Source of the DNA: Streptomyces sp. UNOB3_S3
GTDB lineage: Bacteria > Actinomycetota > Actinomycetes > Streptomycetales > Streptomycetaceae
DNA: 39,896 nt
Direction: 5' to 3'
NCBI RefSeq assembly: GCF_020740895.1
Contig: NZ_JAILXP010000015.1
Span: 1 to 39,896 of the forward strand
Position 1 is the first letter of the stretch, and each line of letters opens with the position of its first letter. Both the position numbers and the translations under genes were made by a program. Shown here one piece after another: positions 7,137-14,466 of this stretch. The notes under the pieces were generated by a model. It worked only from the letters and a program-made list of their open reading frames with translations, was not told the origin of the DNA and did no database searches.

Positions 7137-8285
7137 ATGACGACCACCTTCCTCACCGAGGACCAGCGCGCCATAGCCGAGACCACCCTCGACTTCGCCC
7201 GTGAGCACCTCGCCCCGAACGCCGTCGACTGGGACCGCGACAAGCACTTCCCCGTCGACGTGCTCCGCAAGGGCGCCGACCTCGGCCTCGGCGGCGTCTA
7301 CGTCCGCGAGGAGTCCGGCGGCTCCGGCCTCACCCGCGCCGACGGCGTCCTCGTCTTCGAGAGCCTCGCCACGGGCTGCCCCTCCGTCGCCGGCTACTTC
7401 TCCATCCACAACATGGTCGCCTGGATGATCGACACCTATGGCGACGACGCCCAGCGCGCCCGCTATCTGCCCGGCCTGTGCGCGATGGAGACCCTCGGCA
7501 GCTACTGCCTCACCGAGCCGGGCGCCGGCTCCGACGCCGCCGCGCTGACCACCCGCGCCGACCGCGACGGGGACACGTACGTCCTCGACGGCGTCAAGCA
7601 GTTCATCTCCGGTGCGGGCTCGACCGACGTCTACATCGTCATGGCCCGCACCGGCGGCCCCGGGGCGCGCGGCGTCTCCGCCTTCCTCGTCCACCGCGAC
7701 GACCCCGGTCTGTCCTTCGGCCCCAACGAGAAGAAGATGGGCTGGAACGCCCAGCCCACCCGCCAGGTGATCCTCGACGGCGTCCGGATCCCCGCCGACC
7801 GGCTGCTCGGCGGCGAGGGCGAGGGCTTCCGCATCGCCATGAGCGGGCTCAACGGCGGCCGGCTCGGCATCGCCGCCTGCTCCCTCGGCGGCGCCCAGAG
7901 CGCCCTCGACCGCAGCCTGGCCTACCTCGCCGACCGGGAGGCCTTCGGGGAGCCCCTCCTCGACTCCCCGGCCCTGCGCTTCCGCCTCGCCGACATGGCC
8001 ACCGAGCTGACCGCCGCCCGCGCCCTGGTCCGCCAGGCCGCCGAGGCGCTGGACCGCGGCGATGACCGGGCGCCGCAGCTGTGCGCCATGGCGAAACGTT
8101 TCGCCACCGACACCGGGTACGAGGTCGCCGACCAGGCGCTGCAACTCCACGGCGGCTACGGCTACCTCAACGAGTACGGCGTGGAAAAGATCGTCCGCGA
8201 TCTGCGGGTCCACCGGATCCTGGAGGGGACGAACGAGATCATGCGCCTCATCGTGGCCCGCGGCCTGACGGGGGCCGGCCGATGA
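7137..8285 (+). CDS. Acyl-CoA dehydrogenase, probable isobutyryl-CoA dehydrogenase
   Basis: 382 aa, three-domain acyl-CoA dehydrogenase. Signatures: YCLTEPGAGSD at the FAD/substrate site, KQFISGAG, and LQLHGGYGY near the C-terminus. The catalytic base is probably E363 in HRILEGTNEIMR. Because it sits between mmsA and a 3-hydroxyisobutyryl-CoA hydrolase, the substrate is best inferred as isobutyryl-CoA (to methacrylyl-CoA). The family alone would allow other short branched acyl-CoAs. It overlaps the next gene by ATGA at 8282-8285, so translation is likely coupled. Confidence 0.92.
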   Translation: MTTTFLTEDQRAIAETTLDFAREHLAPNAVDWDRDKHFPVDVLRKGADLGLGGVYVREESGGSGLTRADGVLVFESLATGCPSVAGYFSIHNMVAWMIDTYGDDAQRARYLPGLCAMETLGSYCLTEPGAGSDAAALTTRADRDGDTYVLDGVKQFISGAGSTDVYIVMARTGGPGARGVSAFLVHRDDPGLSFGPNEKKMGWNAQPTRQVILDGVRIPADRLLGGEGEGFRIAMSGLNGGRLGIAACSLGGAQSALDRSLAYLADREAFGEPLLDSPALRFRLADMATELTAARALVRQAAEALDRGDDRAPQLCAMAKRFATDTGYEVADQALQLHGGYGYLNEYGVEKIVRDLRVHRILEGTNEIMRLIVARGLTGAGR

Positions 8286-9334
8286 GCGACGACTCCGTAC
8301 TCCTCCACGTCGAGGGCCGGGCCGCCCGGATCACCCTCAACCGGCCCAGGGCCCTCAACGCCCTCACCCACACCATGGTGTCCCGCATCGACGAGGCCCT
8401 CACCGCCTGGGAGCACGACCCGGCCGTCGGGACCGTCGTCATCACGGGCGCGGGCGAGCGCGGGCTGTGCGCGGGCGGCGACATCCGCTCCATCCACGAG
8501 GACGCCCGCTCCGGCGGCACGGCCTCGGCGGACTTCTGGCGCGACGAGTACCGGCTCAACGCCCGCATCGCCCGCTACCCCAAGCCGTACGTGGCCGTCA
8601 TGGACGGCATCGTCATGGGCGGCGGCGTCGGCGTCTCCGCCCACGGCGGCGTACGGATCGTCACCGAGCGCTCCCGGGTCGCCATGCCCGAGACCGGCAT
8701 CGGCTTCGTCCCCGACGTCGGCGGCACCTATCTGCTGGCGAAGGCGCCCGGGGAGCTCGGCACCCATCTCGCCCTGACCGGTGAGCCGGTGGGCGCGGCC
8801 GACGCCCTGCTGTGCGGGCTCGCCGACCACTTCGTCCCCTCGGACCGGCTGCCCGCGCTCCTAGCTGAGCTCGCCGACGCCCCGGCCCACGAGGTCGTCG
8901 CCCGGTACGCCGCCGAGGCGCCCGGGGGCGAACTGGCCGGTCACCGCGAGTGGATCGACGCCTGCTACGCCGCCGACACCGTCGAGGAGATCGTCGAGCG
9001 CCTCCAGGGCCATGGCACCCCGGCCGCCAAGGAGGCCGCCGAGACGATCCTCGCCAAGTCCCCCACCGCGCTCAAGGTCACCCTGGCAGCGCTGCGCACC
9101 GTCCCGGGGCTCGGTTCGCTGGGACGGGTGCTGGAGCAGGAGTACCGCGTCTCGTGCGCGGCCCTGGCCTCACCGGACCTGGTGGAGGGCATCCGCGCCC
9201 AGGTCATCGACAAGGACCGCAGCCCCCGCTGGTCCCCCGCCACGCTCGCCGAGGTGGGCGAGGCGGACGTCGCCCGGTTCTTCGCACCGCTGGGCGAGAA
9301 GGAACTCGCCCTGTCCCAGGAGGTGGCGTCATGA
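8282..9334 (+). CDS. 3-hydroxyisobutyryl-CoA hydrolase (enoyl-CoA hydratase/isomerase fold)
   Basis: 350 aa, longer than a plain enoyl-CoA hydratase (about 260) and typical of 3-hydroxyisobutyryl-CoA hydrolases. The crotonase N-terminus [16 protein letters not shown] is followed by [28 protein letters not shown] and [19 protein letters not shown]. The last two are hydrolase-type versions of the oxyanion and catalytic loops. The C-terminal extension includes LEQEYRVS. It releases 3-hydroxyisobutyrate from its CoA ester in valine catabolism. It overlaps both neighbours (ATGA at each end). Confidence 0.92.
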   Translation: MSDDSVLLHVEGRAARITLNRPRALNALTHTMVSRIDEALTAWEHDPAVGTVVITGAGERGLCAGGDIRSIHEDARSGGTASADFWRDEYRLNARIARYPKPYVAVMDGIVMGGGVGVSAHGGVRIVTERSRVAMPETGIGFVPDVGGTYLLAKAPGELGTHLALTGEPVGAADALLCGLADHFVPSDRLPALLAELADAPAHEVVARYAAEAPGGELAGHREWIDACYAADTVEEIVERLQGHGTPAAKEAAETILAKSPTALKVTLAALRTVPGLGSLGRVLEQEYRVSCAALASPDLVEGIRAQVIDKDRSPRWSPATLAEVGEADVARFFAPLGEKELALSQEVAS

Positions 9335-10254
9335 ACACCGGTACTCCCCTGACCGTCGGATTCGTCGGCCTCGGCCACATGGGCGGCCCGATGGCCGCCA
9401 ACCTCGTCAAGGCCGGGCACCGGGTGCGCGGCTACGACCTGGTGGCCGAGTCCCTGGAGGCGGCCACGGCCGCCGGTGTCGAGCCCGTCGCCTCGGCGGC
9501 GGACGCGGCCGCCGGCGCGGACGTGGTCATCACCATGCTGCCCGCCGGACGGCATGTGCTGGCCCTCTACGGGGACGAGGGGCTCCTCGCCGCGGCCGCG
9601 CCCGGCACGCTGTTCGTCGACTGCTCCACCATCGACGTCGCCGACGCCCGCGCCGCCCACGAGGCCGCGGCCGCGGCCGGCCACCACGCCCTGGACGCGC
9701 CCGTCTCCGGCGGGGTGGCGGGTGCCGAGGCCGGCACCCTGACCTTTATGGCCGGTGGCGGCGAGGGCGAGTTCGCCCGGGCCGAGCCGCTGCTCGCCGC
9801 CATGGGCAAGAAGGCCGTGCACTGCGGCGGCCCGGGCGCCGGGCAGGCGGCGAAGATCTGCAACAACATGATCCTCGGCATCTCGATGATCGCGGTCAGC
9901 GAGGCCTTCGTCCTGGGCGAGAGCCTCGGCCTGTCCCATCAGGCCCTCTTCGACGTGGCCTCCACGGCGTCCGGCCAGTGCTGGTCGCTGACCAGCAACT
10001 GCCCGGTGCCGGGCCCGGTCCCGGCCAGCCCGGCCAACCGCGACTACCGGCCCGGCTTCGCCGCGCCTTTGATGGCCAAGGACCTCGGCCTCGCCGCCGA
10101 CGCGCTCCGCGCGAGCGGGATCGACTCCGCCTTCGGGATCGAGGCGGCGAAACAGTACGCGGAGTTCGCCGCGGGCGCCGGGGCGGCGGAGGACTTCTCC
10201 GGGATCATCCGGACGATCCGGCAGCAGAACGAACGAAACGAGACGGCTTCCTGA
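9331..10254 (+). CDS. mmsB: 3-hydroxyisobutyrate dehydrogenase
   Basis: 307 aa beta-hydroxyacid dehydrogenase. The NAD-binding motif [16 protein letters not shown] is at the N-terminus, the substrate-binding [16 protein letters not shown] in the middle, and the catalytic lysine K175 lies in [13 protein letters not shown]. It oxidises 3-hydroxyisobutyrate to methylmalonate semialdehyde, the substrate of MmsA at the head of the same operon. AGGAGG lies shortly before the ATG, which overlaps the previous stop. Confidence 0.95.
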   Translation: MNTGTPLTVGFVGLGHMGGPMAANLVKAGHRVRGYDLVAESLEAATAAGVEPVASAADAAAGADVVITMLPAGRHVLALYGDEGLLAAAAPGTLFVDCSTIDVADARAAHEAAAAAGHHALDAPVSGGVAGAEAGTLTFMAGGGEGEFARAEPLLAAMGKKAVHCGGPGAGQAAKICNNMILGISMIAVSEAFVLGESLGLSHQALFDVASTASGQCWSLTSNCPVPGPVPASPANRDYRPGFAAPLMAKDLGLAADALRASGIDSAFGIEAAKQYAEFAAGAGAAEDFSGIIRTIRQQNERNETAS

Positions 10255-11045
10255 TGACCACCGCGTACGAGACCGCCTACGAGACCATTCTCGTCGAGCG
10301 CAAGGGCCGGGTCGCCCTTGTCACCCTGAACCGCCCCAAGGCCCTCAACGCCCTCAACATCCAGGTCATGAACGAGGTCGTCGAGGCCACCGAAGCCCTC
10401 GACCGGGACCCGGACATCGGCTGTATCGTCCTGACCGGCTCGGCGAAGGCGTTCGCCGCCGGTGCCGACATCAAGGAGATGCAGCCGCAGGGGTACATGG
10501 ACATGTACCTCAACGACTGGTTCACCGCCTGGGACCGGCTCGGCGCCCTCCGCACCCCGACCGTCGCGGCCGTCTCCGGCTACGCGCTGGGCGGCGGCTG
10601 CGAGCTCGCCATGCTCTGCGACATCCTGCTGGCCGCCGACACCGCCGTCTTCGGGCAGCCGGAGATCAAGCTCGGGGTGATCCCCGGCATCGGCGGCTCC
10701 CAGCGGCTCACCCGCGCCGTCGGCAAGGCCAAGGCGATGGAGCTGTGCCTGACCGGGCGCACCATGGACGCCACCGAGGCGGAGCGGGCGGGCCTGGTCT
10801 CCCGCATCGTCCCGGCGGACGAGCTCCTCGCGGAGGCCCTGTCCGTCGCCGAGACCGTGGCCGGGATGTCGGCGCCGGTCGCCATGATGGCGAAGGAGGC
10901 GGTGAACCGGGCGTTCGAGACGACGCTCGCGGAGGGCGTGCGGTTCGAACGGCGCGTCTTCCACGCGGTGTTCGCCGTCGCGGACCAGAAGGAAGGGATG
11001 GCGGCGTTCACGGAGAAGCGGAAGCCGGAGTTCAAGCACCGATAG
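10254..11045 (+). CDS. Enoyl-CoA hydratase, probably methacrylyl-CoA hydratase
   Basis: 263 aa crotonase-family hydratase. Signatures: [23 protein letters not shown] for the oxyanion hole, and the two likely catalytic glutamates in [11 protein letters not shown] and [15 protein letters not shown]. By operon position it should hydrate methacrylyl-CoA to 3-hydroxyisobutyryl-CoA. It starts on the TGATG overlap at 10252-10256 and is the last gene of the valine operon. No convincing terminator follows. Just 9 bp after its stop begins the tRNA-like remnant that opens the accessory island. Confidence 0.93.
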   Translation: MTTAYETAYETILVERKGRVALVTLNRPKALNALNIQVMNEVVEATEALDRDPDIGCIVLTGSAKAFAAGADIKEMQPQGYMDMYLNDWFTAWDRLGALRTPTVAAVSGYALGGGCELAMLCDILLAADTAVFGQPEIKLGVIPGIGGSQRLTRAVGKAKAMELCLTGRTMDATEAERAGLVSRIVPADELLAEALSVAETVAGMSAPVAMMAKEAVNRAFETTLAEGVRFERRVFHAVFAVADQKEGMAAFTEKRKPEFKHR

Positions 11046-11054
11046 TCGCTGCGG

Positions 11055-11094
11055 TGGACATTTAATCTGTTGGGTTCGAGTCCCACACGGGCTA
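11055..11094 (+). pseudogene. tRNA 3'-half-like remnant (tRNA-Lys-like), possible integration scar
   Basis: The stretch GGACATTTAATCTGTT followed by GGGTTCGAGTCCCACACGG looks like an anticodon arm running directly into a T-arm (GGTTCGAGTCC) and 3' acceptor strand. TTTAATC resembles the tRNA-Lys(UUU) anticodon loop with one change. The variable loop and the whole 5' half are missing, so it cannot be a working tRNA. Such 3' ends are common integrase attachment sites in Streptomyces. It sits just after echA, exactly where the sequence changes to accessory DNA. No integrase and no second copy were seen in the window. Confidence 0.4.
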
Positions 11095-11101
11095 TCGGCC
11101 G

Positions 11102-11544
11102 ATGCAGGTCACTACACCCGTTTGCGATCTGCATCGACCGCGGTACCGGGTGAAGGGCGAGGTTGAACGCATCCTCACCGAGACCGGCGCCGCAGTGGCC
11201 GCCCTGATACAGGCGGGCACCTTCGACTGACGCGCGGCTGCTCACCGCCGGCCTTGAAGCGCCGGGCTGGGTCGTGGCCAGGATCACCGGCATTCAGACG
11301 TTACAGCGCGCGGCGTAGAGAACCGTCGGTGAACTCGCCAAGGCCACCACCGTTGGAATCTTCGACGCGGTCGCTGAGGCGTACAATGTCGGCTCCGCGC
11401 GAGTCTGGCCGAGCTCGGCGCTCTGAATATCGAGGACACTCCGCGGATCGCCGACACCACCCCTGGTGTGCGGAATGTTGATCGCCGTGCGCACAAAGCC
11501 TTGCCGCACACGGAAAAGAAGCGCCCCCCGGCTCAATCACGCGC
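11102..11544 (+). pseudogene. Decayed coding DNA at the left end of the island
   Basis: No intact gene is visible across 11046-11584. An open stretch 11102-11230 (42 codons, ATG to TGA) encodes MQVTTPVCDLHRPRYRVKGE... ending AALIQAGTFD. Further right, two pieces in different frames look protein-like: TVGELAKATTVGIFDAVAEA (about 11316-11385) and, in another frame, ASLAELGALNIEDTPRIAD (about 11400-11460) running to a TAG at about 11560. The frame change and stops suggest one or more degenerated genes from a past insertion. I do not recognise the family. Confidence 0.3.
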
Positions 11545-11584
11545 CCCGTCGGGCCGGGCCTAGCACAACGAACTCTGCTTCATC

Positions 11585-12907
11585 TCAGATGAGGAGCTGC
11601 GCCGCCTTCTGCCGCAGTCGCTCCGCCCCGGGCATGGCGCGGAATCGGTTCAGCCTGGTACGCATGTCATTGACCGCCTTGTGGACCTTCACGGAACGGA
11701 TGCCTTCCGCGCAGTCGACGAAGTCGTCCCAGGTGGCCAGGGCGCCGTCCATGTCGCCCTGACGCAGGCGTACGCCGCCGAGGTCGGCGAGGACGATGGC
11801 GCGGGTGCGGCGGCGGTCGAGGCCGTGGATGTCGAGGGCGAGGCGCAGGTGTTCCTCGGCGGCGTCGAGGTCGCCGAGGCGGGCGAGGATCATGCCGGAT
11901 TCGTGAGCCCAGCGGCCGGGAGAGTAGTGGGCAGCCCAGGATTCGCCTGCCGTAGCTGGCGAGCGGCCGATGGCGCTCTCGGAGAGGGCGAGGTGCCGGG
12001 TGGCCAAGCGGCGGTCGTCGTCCTGGGCGGCGGCGTTGGCCAAGGTGGCCTCGTAGTAGGCGACGGCTCGGGCGTTGTCGAGGTCCTTGCCGTACCGCAC
12101 GCACGCCTCGCTGAGCTGGACGGCCTCGGCCCGGAAGCCGAGGTCGATGGCCTGTACGGCGAGGCCGCGCAGCGCGGTGGCGGATAGCTCGGGGTCGTGG
12201 GCCTCGGCAGCGAGGCGGTAGGCGTGCGCGTAGTACTGCTGTGCGCGGCCCTGGTGTTCGGGGTCGTCGCCTTCGTCCTGGGCCATCCAGCCGGCGAGGT
12301 GGACGAGCTGAGAGGTAGCGGCGAACAGTTGCCGGCCGGTGGCCTCGGTGTACTTGCCATTGAGCCAGGAGGCGACGTCCTCAGTCAGGTAACGCACGGC
12401 CAGGTGCCGGGCATGCCCGCCGCCGAGTTCGGCGGCGGAGTCGCCCAGGGCTTTCACCATCTGTTTCACTGCGGCGACCTCGCCTGCGCCGACGCGGACG
12501 GCTCCGGACTGAGCGGTCTTCGTGTGGCGGGTGATGCTGTCCAAGTCGGGCAGCGCCAAGGCGCTGAGGGCGTAACCACTTGTGGCGGCAAGGAAGTTCC
12601 GGCGGTCCACGTCGCTCCTCCCCAACTGGATGACTGAGGCCACGGTATCGGTGACCTCCGCTTCGGGCACTGCCGGTTGTGGCGCTTTGGCAGTGCCTAA
12701 GTCCAGGTCGAGGACCTTGACGACGTGCGGAAGCCAGTAGGTCGGCGAGCGTTCACCGGACATCCAGCGGCGGGCGTATTGCCGCTCGATAGCGTTCGGG
12801 GGCCGCCCGGCCGCGATGCTGACTTCTCGGGCGAGTTTGGTCGGGCCCCAGCCGCGCTCCTCGCACGCCTCGCGGATGAGTTTGGCGAGTTCCTGCTTGG
12901 TCGGCAC
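11585..12907 (-). CDS. XRE-family regulator with TPR-like C-terminal domain
   Basis: 440 aa. Residues about 5-65 form a helix-turn-helix (KLIREACEERGWGPTKLARE, then ERQYARRWMSGERSP). The remainder is a helical repeat region like the TPR-containing Streptomyces regulators. It includes a Tat-like-looking RRNFLAATSGYALSALALP at about residue 100 that is internal and so not a signal peptide. GTG at 12907 is supported by GGGAGG upstream. A TTA leucine codon (12700-12698) makes translation likely to depend on the bldA tRNA. It diverges from the kinase/dehydrogenase operon, and three phased CCTACA repeats overlap its leader, so it is the likely controller of that operon. Effector unknown. Confidence 0.85.
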   Translation of the reverse strand: MPTKQELAKLIREACEERGWGPTKLAREVSIAAGRPPNAIERQYARRWMSGERSPTYWLPHVVKVLDLDLGTAKAPQPAVPEAEVTDTVASVIQLGRSDVDRRNFLAATSGYALSALALPDLDSITRHTKTAQSGAVRVGAGEVAAVKQMVKALGDSAAELGGGHARHLAVRYLTEDVASWLNGKYTEATGRQLFAATSQLVHLAGWMAQDEGDDPEHQGRAQQYYAHAYRLAAEAHDPELSATALRGLAVQAIDLGFRAEAVQLSEACVRYGKDLDNARAVAYYEATLANAAAQDDDRRLATRHLALSESAIGRSPATAGESWAAHYSPGRWAHESGMILARLGDLDAAEEHLRLALDIHGLDRRRTRAIVLADLGGVRLRQGDMDGALATWDDFVDCAEGIRSVKVHKAVNDMRTRLNRFRAMPGAERLRQKAAQLLI

Positions 12908-12926
12908 GATGCCGTCGCCTCCCTGG

Positions 12927-12953
12927 CCTACACGGGCCTACAGCTGCCCTACA
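12927..12953. repeat. Three helically phased CCTACA repeats in the divergent promoter region
   Basis: CCTACA occurs at 12927-12932, 12937-12942 and 12948-12953, that is, at 10- and 11-bp intervals, one turn of the helix each (TGTAGG on the other strand). The array begins 20 bp upstream of the regulator start codon, in the 207-bp gap between the regulator and the operon. Direct repeats on one face of DNA suit cooperative binding by a helix-turn-helix protein, plausibly the adjacent regulator acting on itself. Confidence 0.5.
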
Positions 12954-13114
12954 TCCTGGCCCCTCCTGCCGCCCGCCGTACGGCCGTTCACTGAAGCTCA
13001 CCGCCCGAGATGCAAGGGCGGATGAAGCAGCAGCGGGCCTTCGGCGCCCACCACTGTCTCCTCGCCGCGTTGACGGCCCGCTGCTCCCATCTCTGGAACG
13101 AGAAGGAGACGACG

Positions 13115-13309
13115 GTGACGTACACATGCCGTACGACCGGCGGCACGAGGACTCGCGGCGGCTGGTTCGGGCCCATGCTCGGCTGGGTCTGGGCCCTGGG
13201 CACCATCGCTGCGGCCGGCAACCTGGCCGCCGTCGTCCATCACGACCTCGACCGCACCGGGCAGACCGCTCTGCCTCTGCCGCAGGACGTCATGGTGGGA
13301 GGCCGTTGA
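13115..13309 (+). CDS. 64-aa membrane peptide, first gene of the cassette
   Basis: GTG at 13115 is preceded by AGAAGGAG with good spacing, and the stop overlaps the next start as TGATG (13307-13311). Both argue that this short frame is translated. The product begins MTYTCRTTGGTRTRGG, then has one hydrophobic stretch (WFGPMLGWVWALGTIAAAGN, about residues 17-36), then VVHHDLDRTGQTALPLPQDV. It may be a small membrane anchor. A basic leader ending in GG before a hydrophobic core also recalls a precursor peptide, but no protease or transporter gene is present. Family not recognised. Confidence 0.6.
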   Translation: MTYTCRTTGGTRTRGGWFGPMLGWVWALGTIAAAGNLAAVVHHDLDRTGQTALPLPQDVMVGGR

Positions 13310-14466
13310 TGGCTACCGCGAGCGCCATTCCCGCCGCAGAGGTCTCCGCCTACGCCGACGAGAAGATCAAGAAGGCTGCCGCCGAGCTGTGGCCGGGCGC
13401 TGCCGTGCACCTCGGGCAGCACACGCCGAGCGTCACCGCCTATGTGCGCCGCCTGACGGTGAACGGCCGTCTCCAGTACGCGAAGGTCTCCCTGCTGGGC
13501 CTGTCGCTGGTCTCGGTTCTGCGGGGGACGGTCGGCGACTGGGCCCAGGTGCGAGCGGCGCAGGCCGCCTACCAGGGGTCGCCGGGGGCGCTGCTGGAGC
13601 GGGAGGCCAGGGGCCTGGCCATCGTGCAGGAGGCGGGAGCACGGGCGTGCCAGGTCGCCGGGTGCCACGGCGGGGTGCTGTTCACCGAGCCCGTGGCGGG
13701 GCCGACGCTCGCTGACCTGCTGGCCAAGGAGCCGCACCAGGCGGGGGAACTGATGACCAGGGCAGTGGTCGAGTTGGCCGGGCTCCAGCGGCCGGCCATC
13801 GCGCGGGCCGTCGATGAGGCCGCCATCATCGAGCGGGGCATCGGCTCCACCTTCGACCGCAAGTTCAACGGCATCAGCGGCCCCACCTACCTCCGCAAGG
13901 CCGGGCAGGCAGGCGAGGCGCTGGCCACCGTGGCACTCCGGTTGCGGCGGCTGCGACCCACCCCGGCGGCCGGGCATCGACCGGTGGTCTACGGCGACCT
14001 CAAGCCCGACCACGTGGTCTTCCCCGACGGGGCCGACGGACGCCCAGTCTTCCTTGACCCGGGCCTGGGGCGCGGACGCTCCCAGACCGACCCGGCCAAG
14101 CTCATCTCCCGGACGGTCCTCCACCTGATCGCCTCCTCTCCGGACCTGGTGACGGCCGACGCCACGACGGCCGGCATCGAGGAGTTCGCCGACGCGCTCA
14201 CCGCAGACCTGCGGCCGGACGAGCGGGCCCAGTGGCTGCGCCATCTGGTGGTGCTGTGGTTGATGGACACCACCAACATCCTCAGTACCTACCTGACGTG
14301 CCCGCCCGATCTGCCCCTGCCCGAGCACGCGGGAAAGATCACCGCGCAGGCCGAGGCAGTGTGCGGTCTGCTGGAGAACGCGACCGCCGGCCTGGTCGCG
14401 GGGACGGACCCACGGGCGGTGTGGCGGCTGGTGCTGGCCGATGTAGTGAAGGCGGCGAACCGGTGA
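13309..14466 (+). CDS. Phosphotransferase-like kinase (APH/choline-kinase fold)
   Basis: 385 aa. The protein-kinase-like fold is visible in order: a beta-strand lysine (K59 in LQYAKVSLL), a possible helix-C glutamate in LEREARGLAIVQEAG, a hinge-like VLFTEPVAGPTLADLL, a catalytic loop VVYGDLKPDHVVF (D230, with Tyr in place of the usual His and His at the Asn position), and a metal-binding VFLDPGLGRG (D250, DPG in place of DFG). It is followed by KLISRTVLHL. This pattern fits aminoglycoside phosphotransferase/choline kinase relatives. The substrate is unknown, and an antibiotic-resistance role is not implied. Coupled by 4-bp overlap (GTGA at 14463-14466) to the dehydrogenase, so the two probably act on one pathway. 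Confidence 0.75.
   Translation: MATASAIPAAEVSAYADEKIKKAAAELWPGAAVHLGQHTPSVTAYVRRLTVNGRLQYAKVSLLGLSLVSVLRGTVGDWAQVRAAQAAYQGSPGALLEREARGLAIVQEAGARACQVAGCHGGVLFTEPVAGPTLADLLAKEPHQAGELMTRAVVELAGLQRPAIARAVDEAAIIERGIGSTFDRKFNGISGPTYLRKAGQAGEALATVALRLRRLRPTPAAGHRPVVYGDLKPDHVVFPDGADGRPVFLDPGLGRGRSQTDPAKLISRTVLHLIASSPDLVTADATTAGIEEFADALTADLRPDERAQWLRHLVVLWLMDTTNILSTYLTCPPDLPLPEHAGKITAQAEAVCGLLENATAGLVAGTDPRAVWRLVLADVVKAANR

Noticed and set aside
11041..11100. A functional tRNA gene after echA
   Set aside because: The 5' half and variable loop are missing and the first T-stem pair does not match, so it is at most a remnant.
12590..12620. Tat signal peptide in the XRE regulator (RRNFLAATS)
   Set aside because: The motif is about 100 residues into the protein, after the DNA-binding domain, so it cannot act as an N-terminal signal.
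13309..14466. Calling the kinase an aminoglycoside-resistance gene
   Set aside because: The fold matches, but the catalytic-loop residues are altered and the gene is coupled to a dehydrogenase, not to resistance or antibiotic genes.
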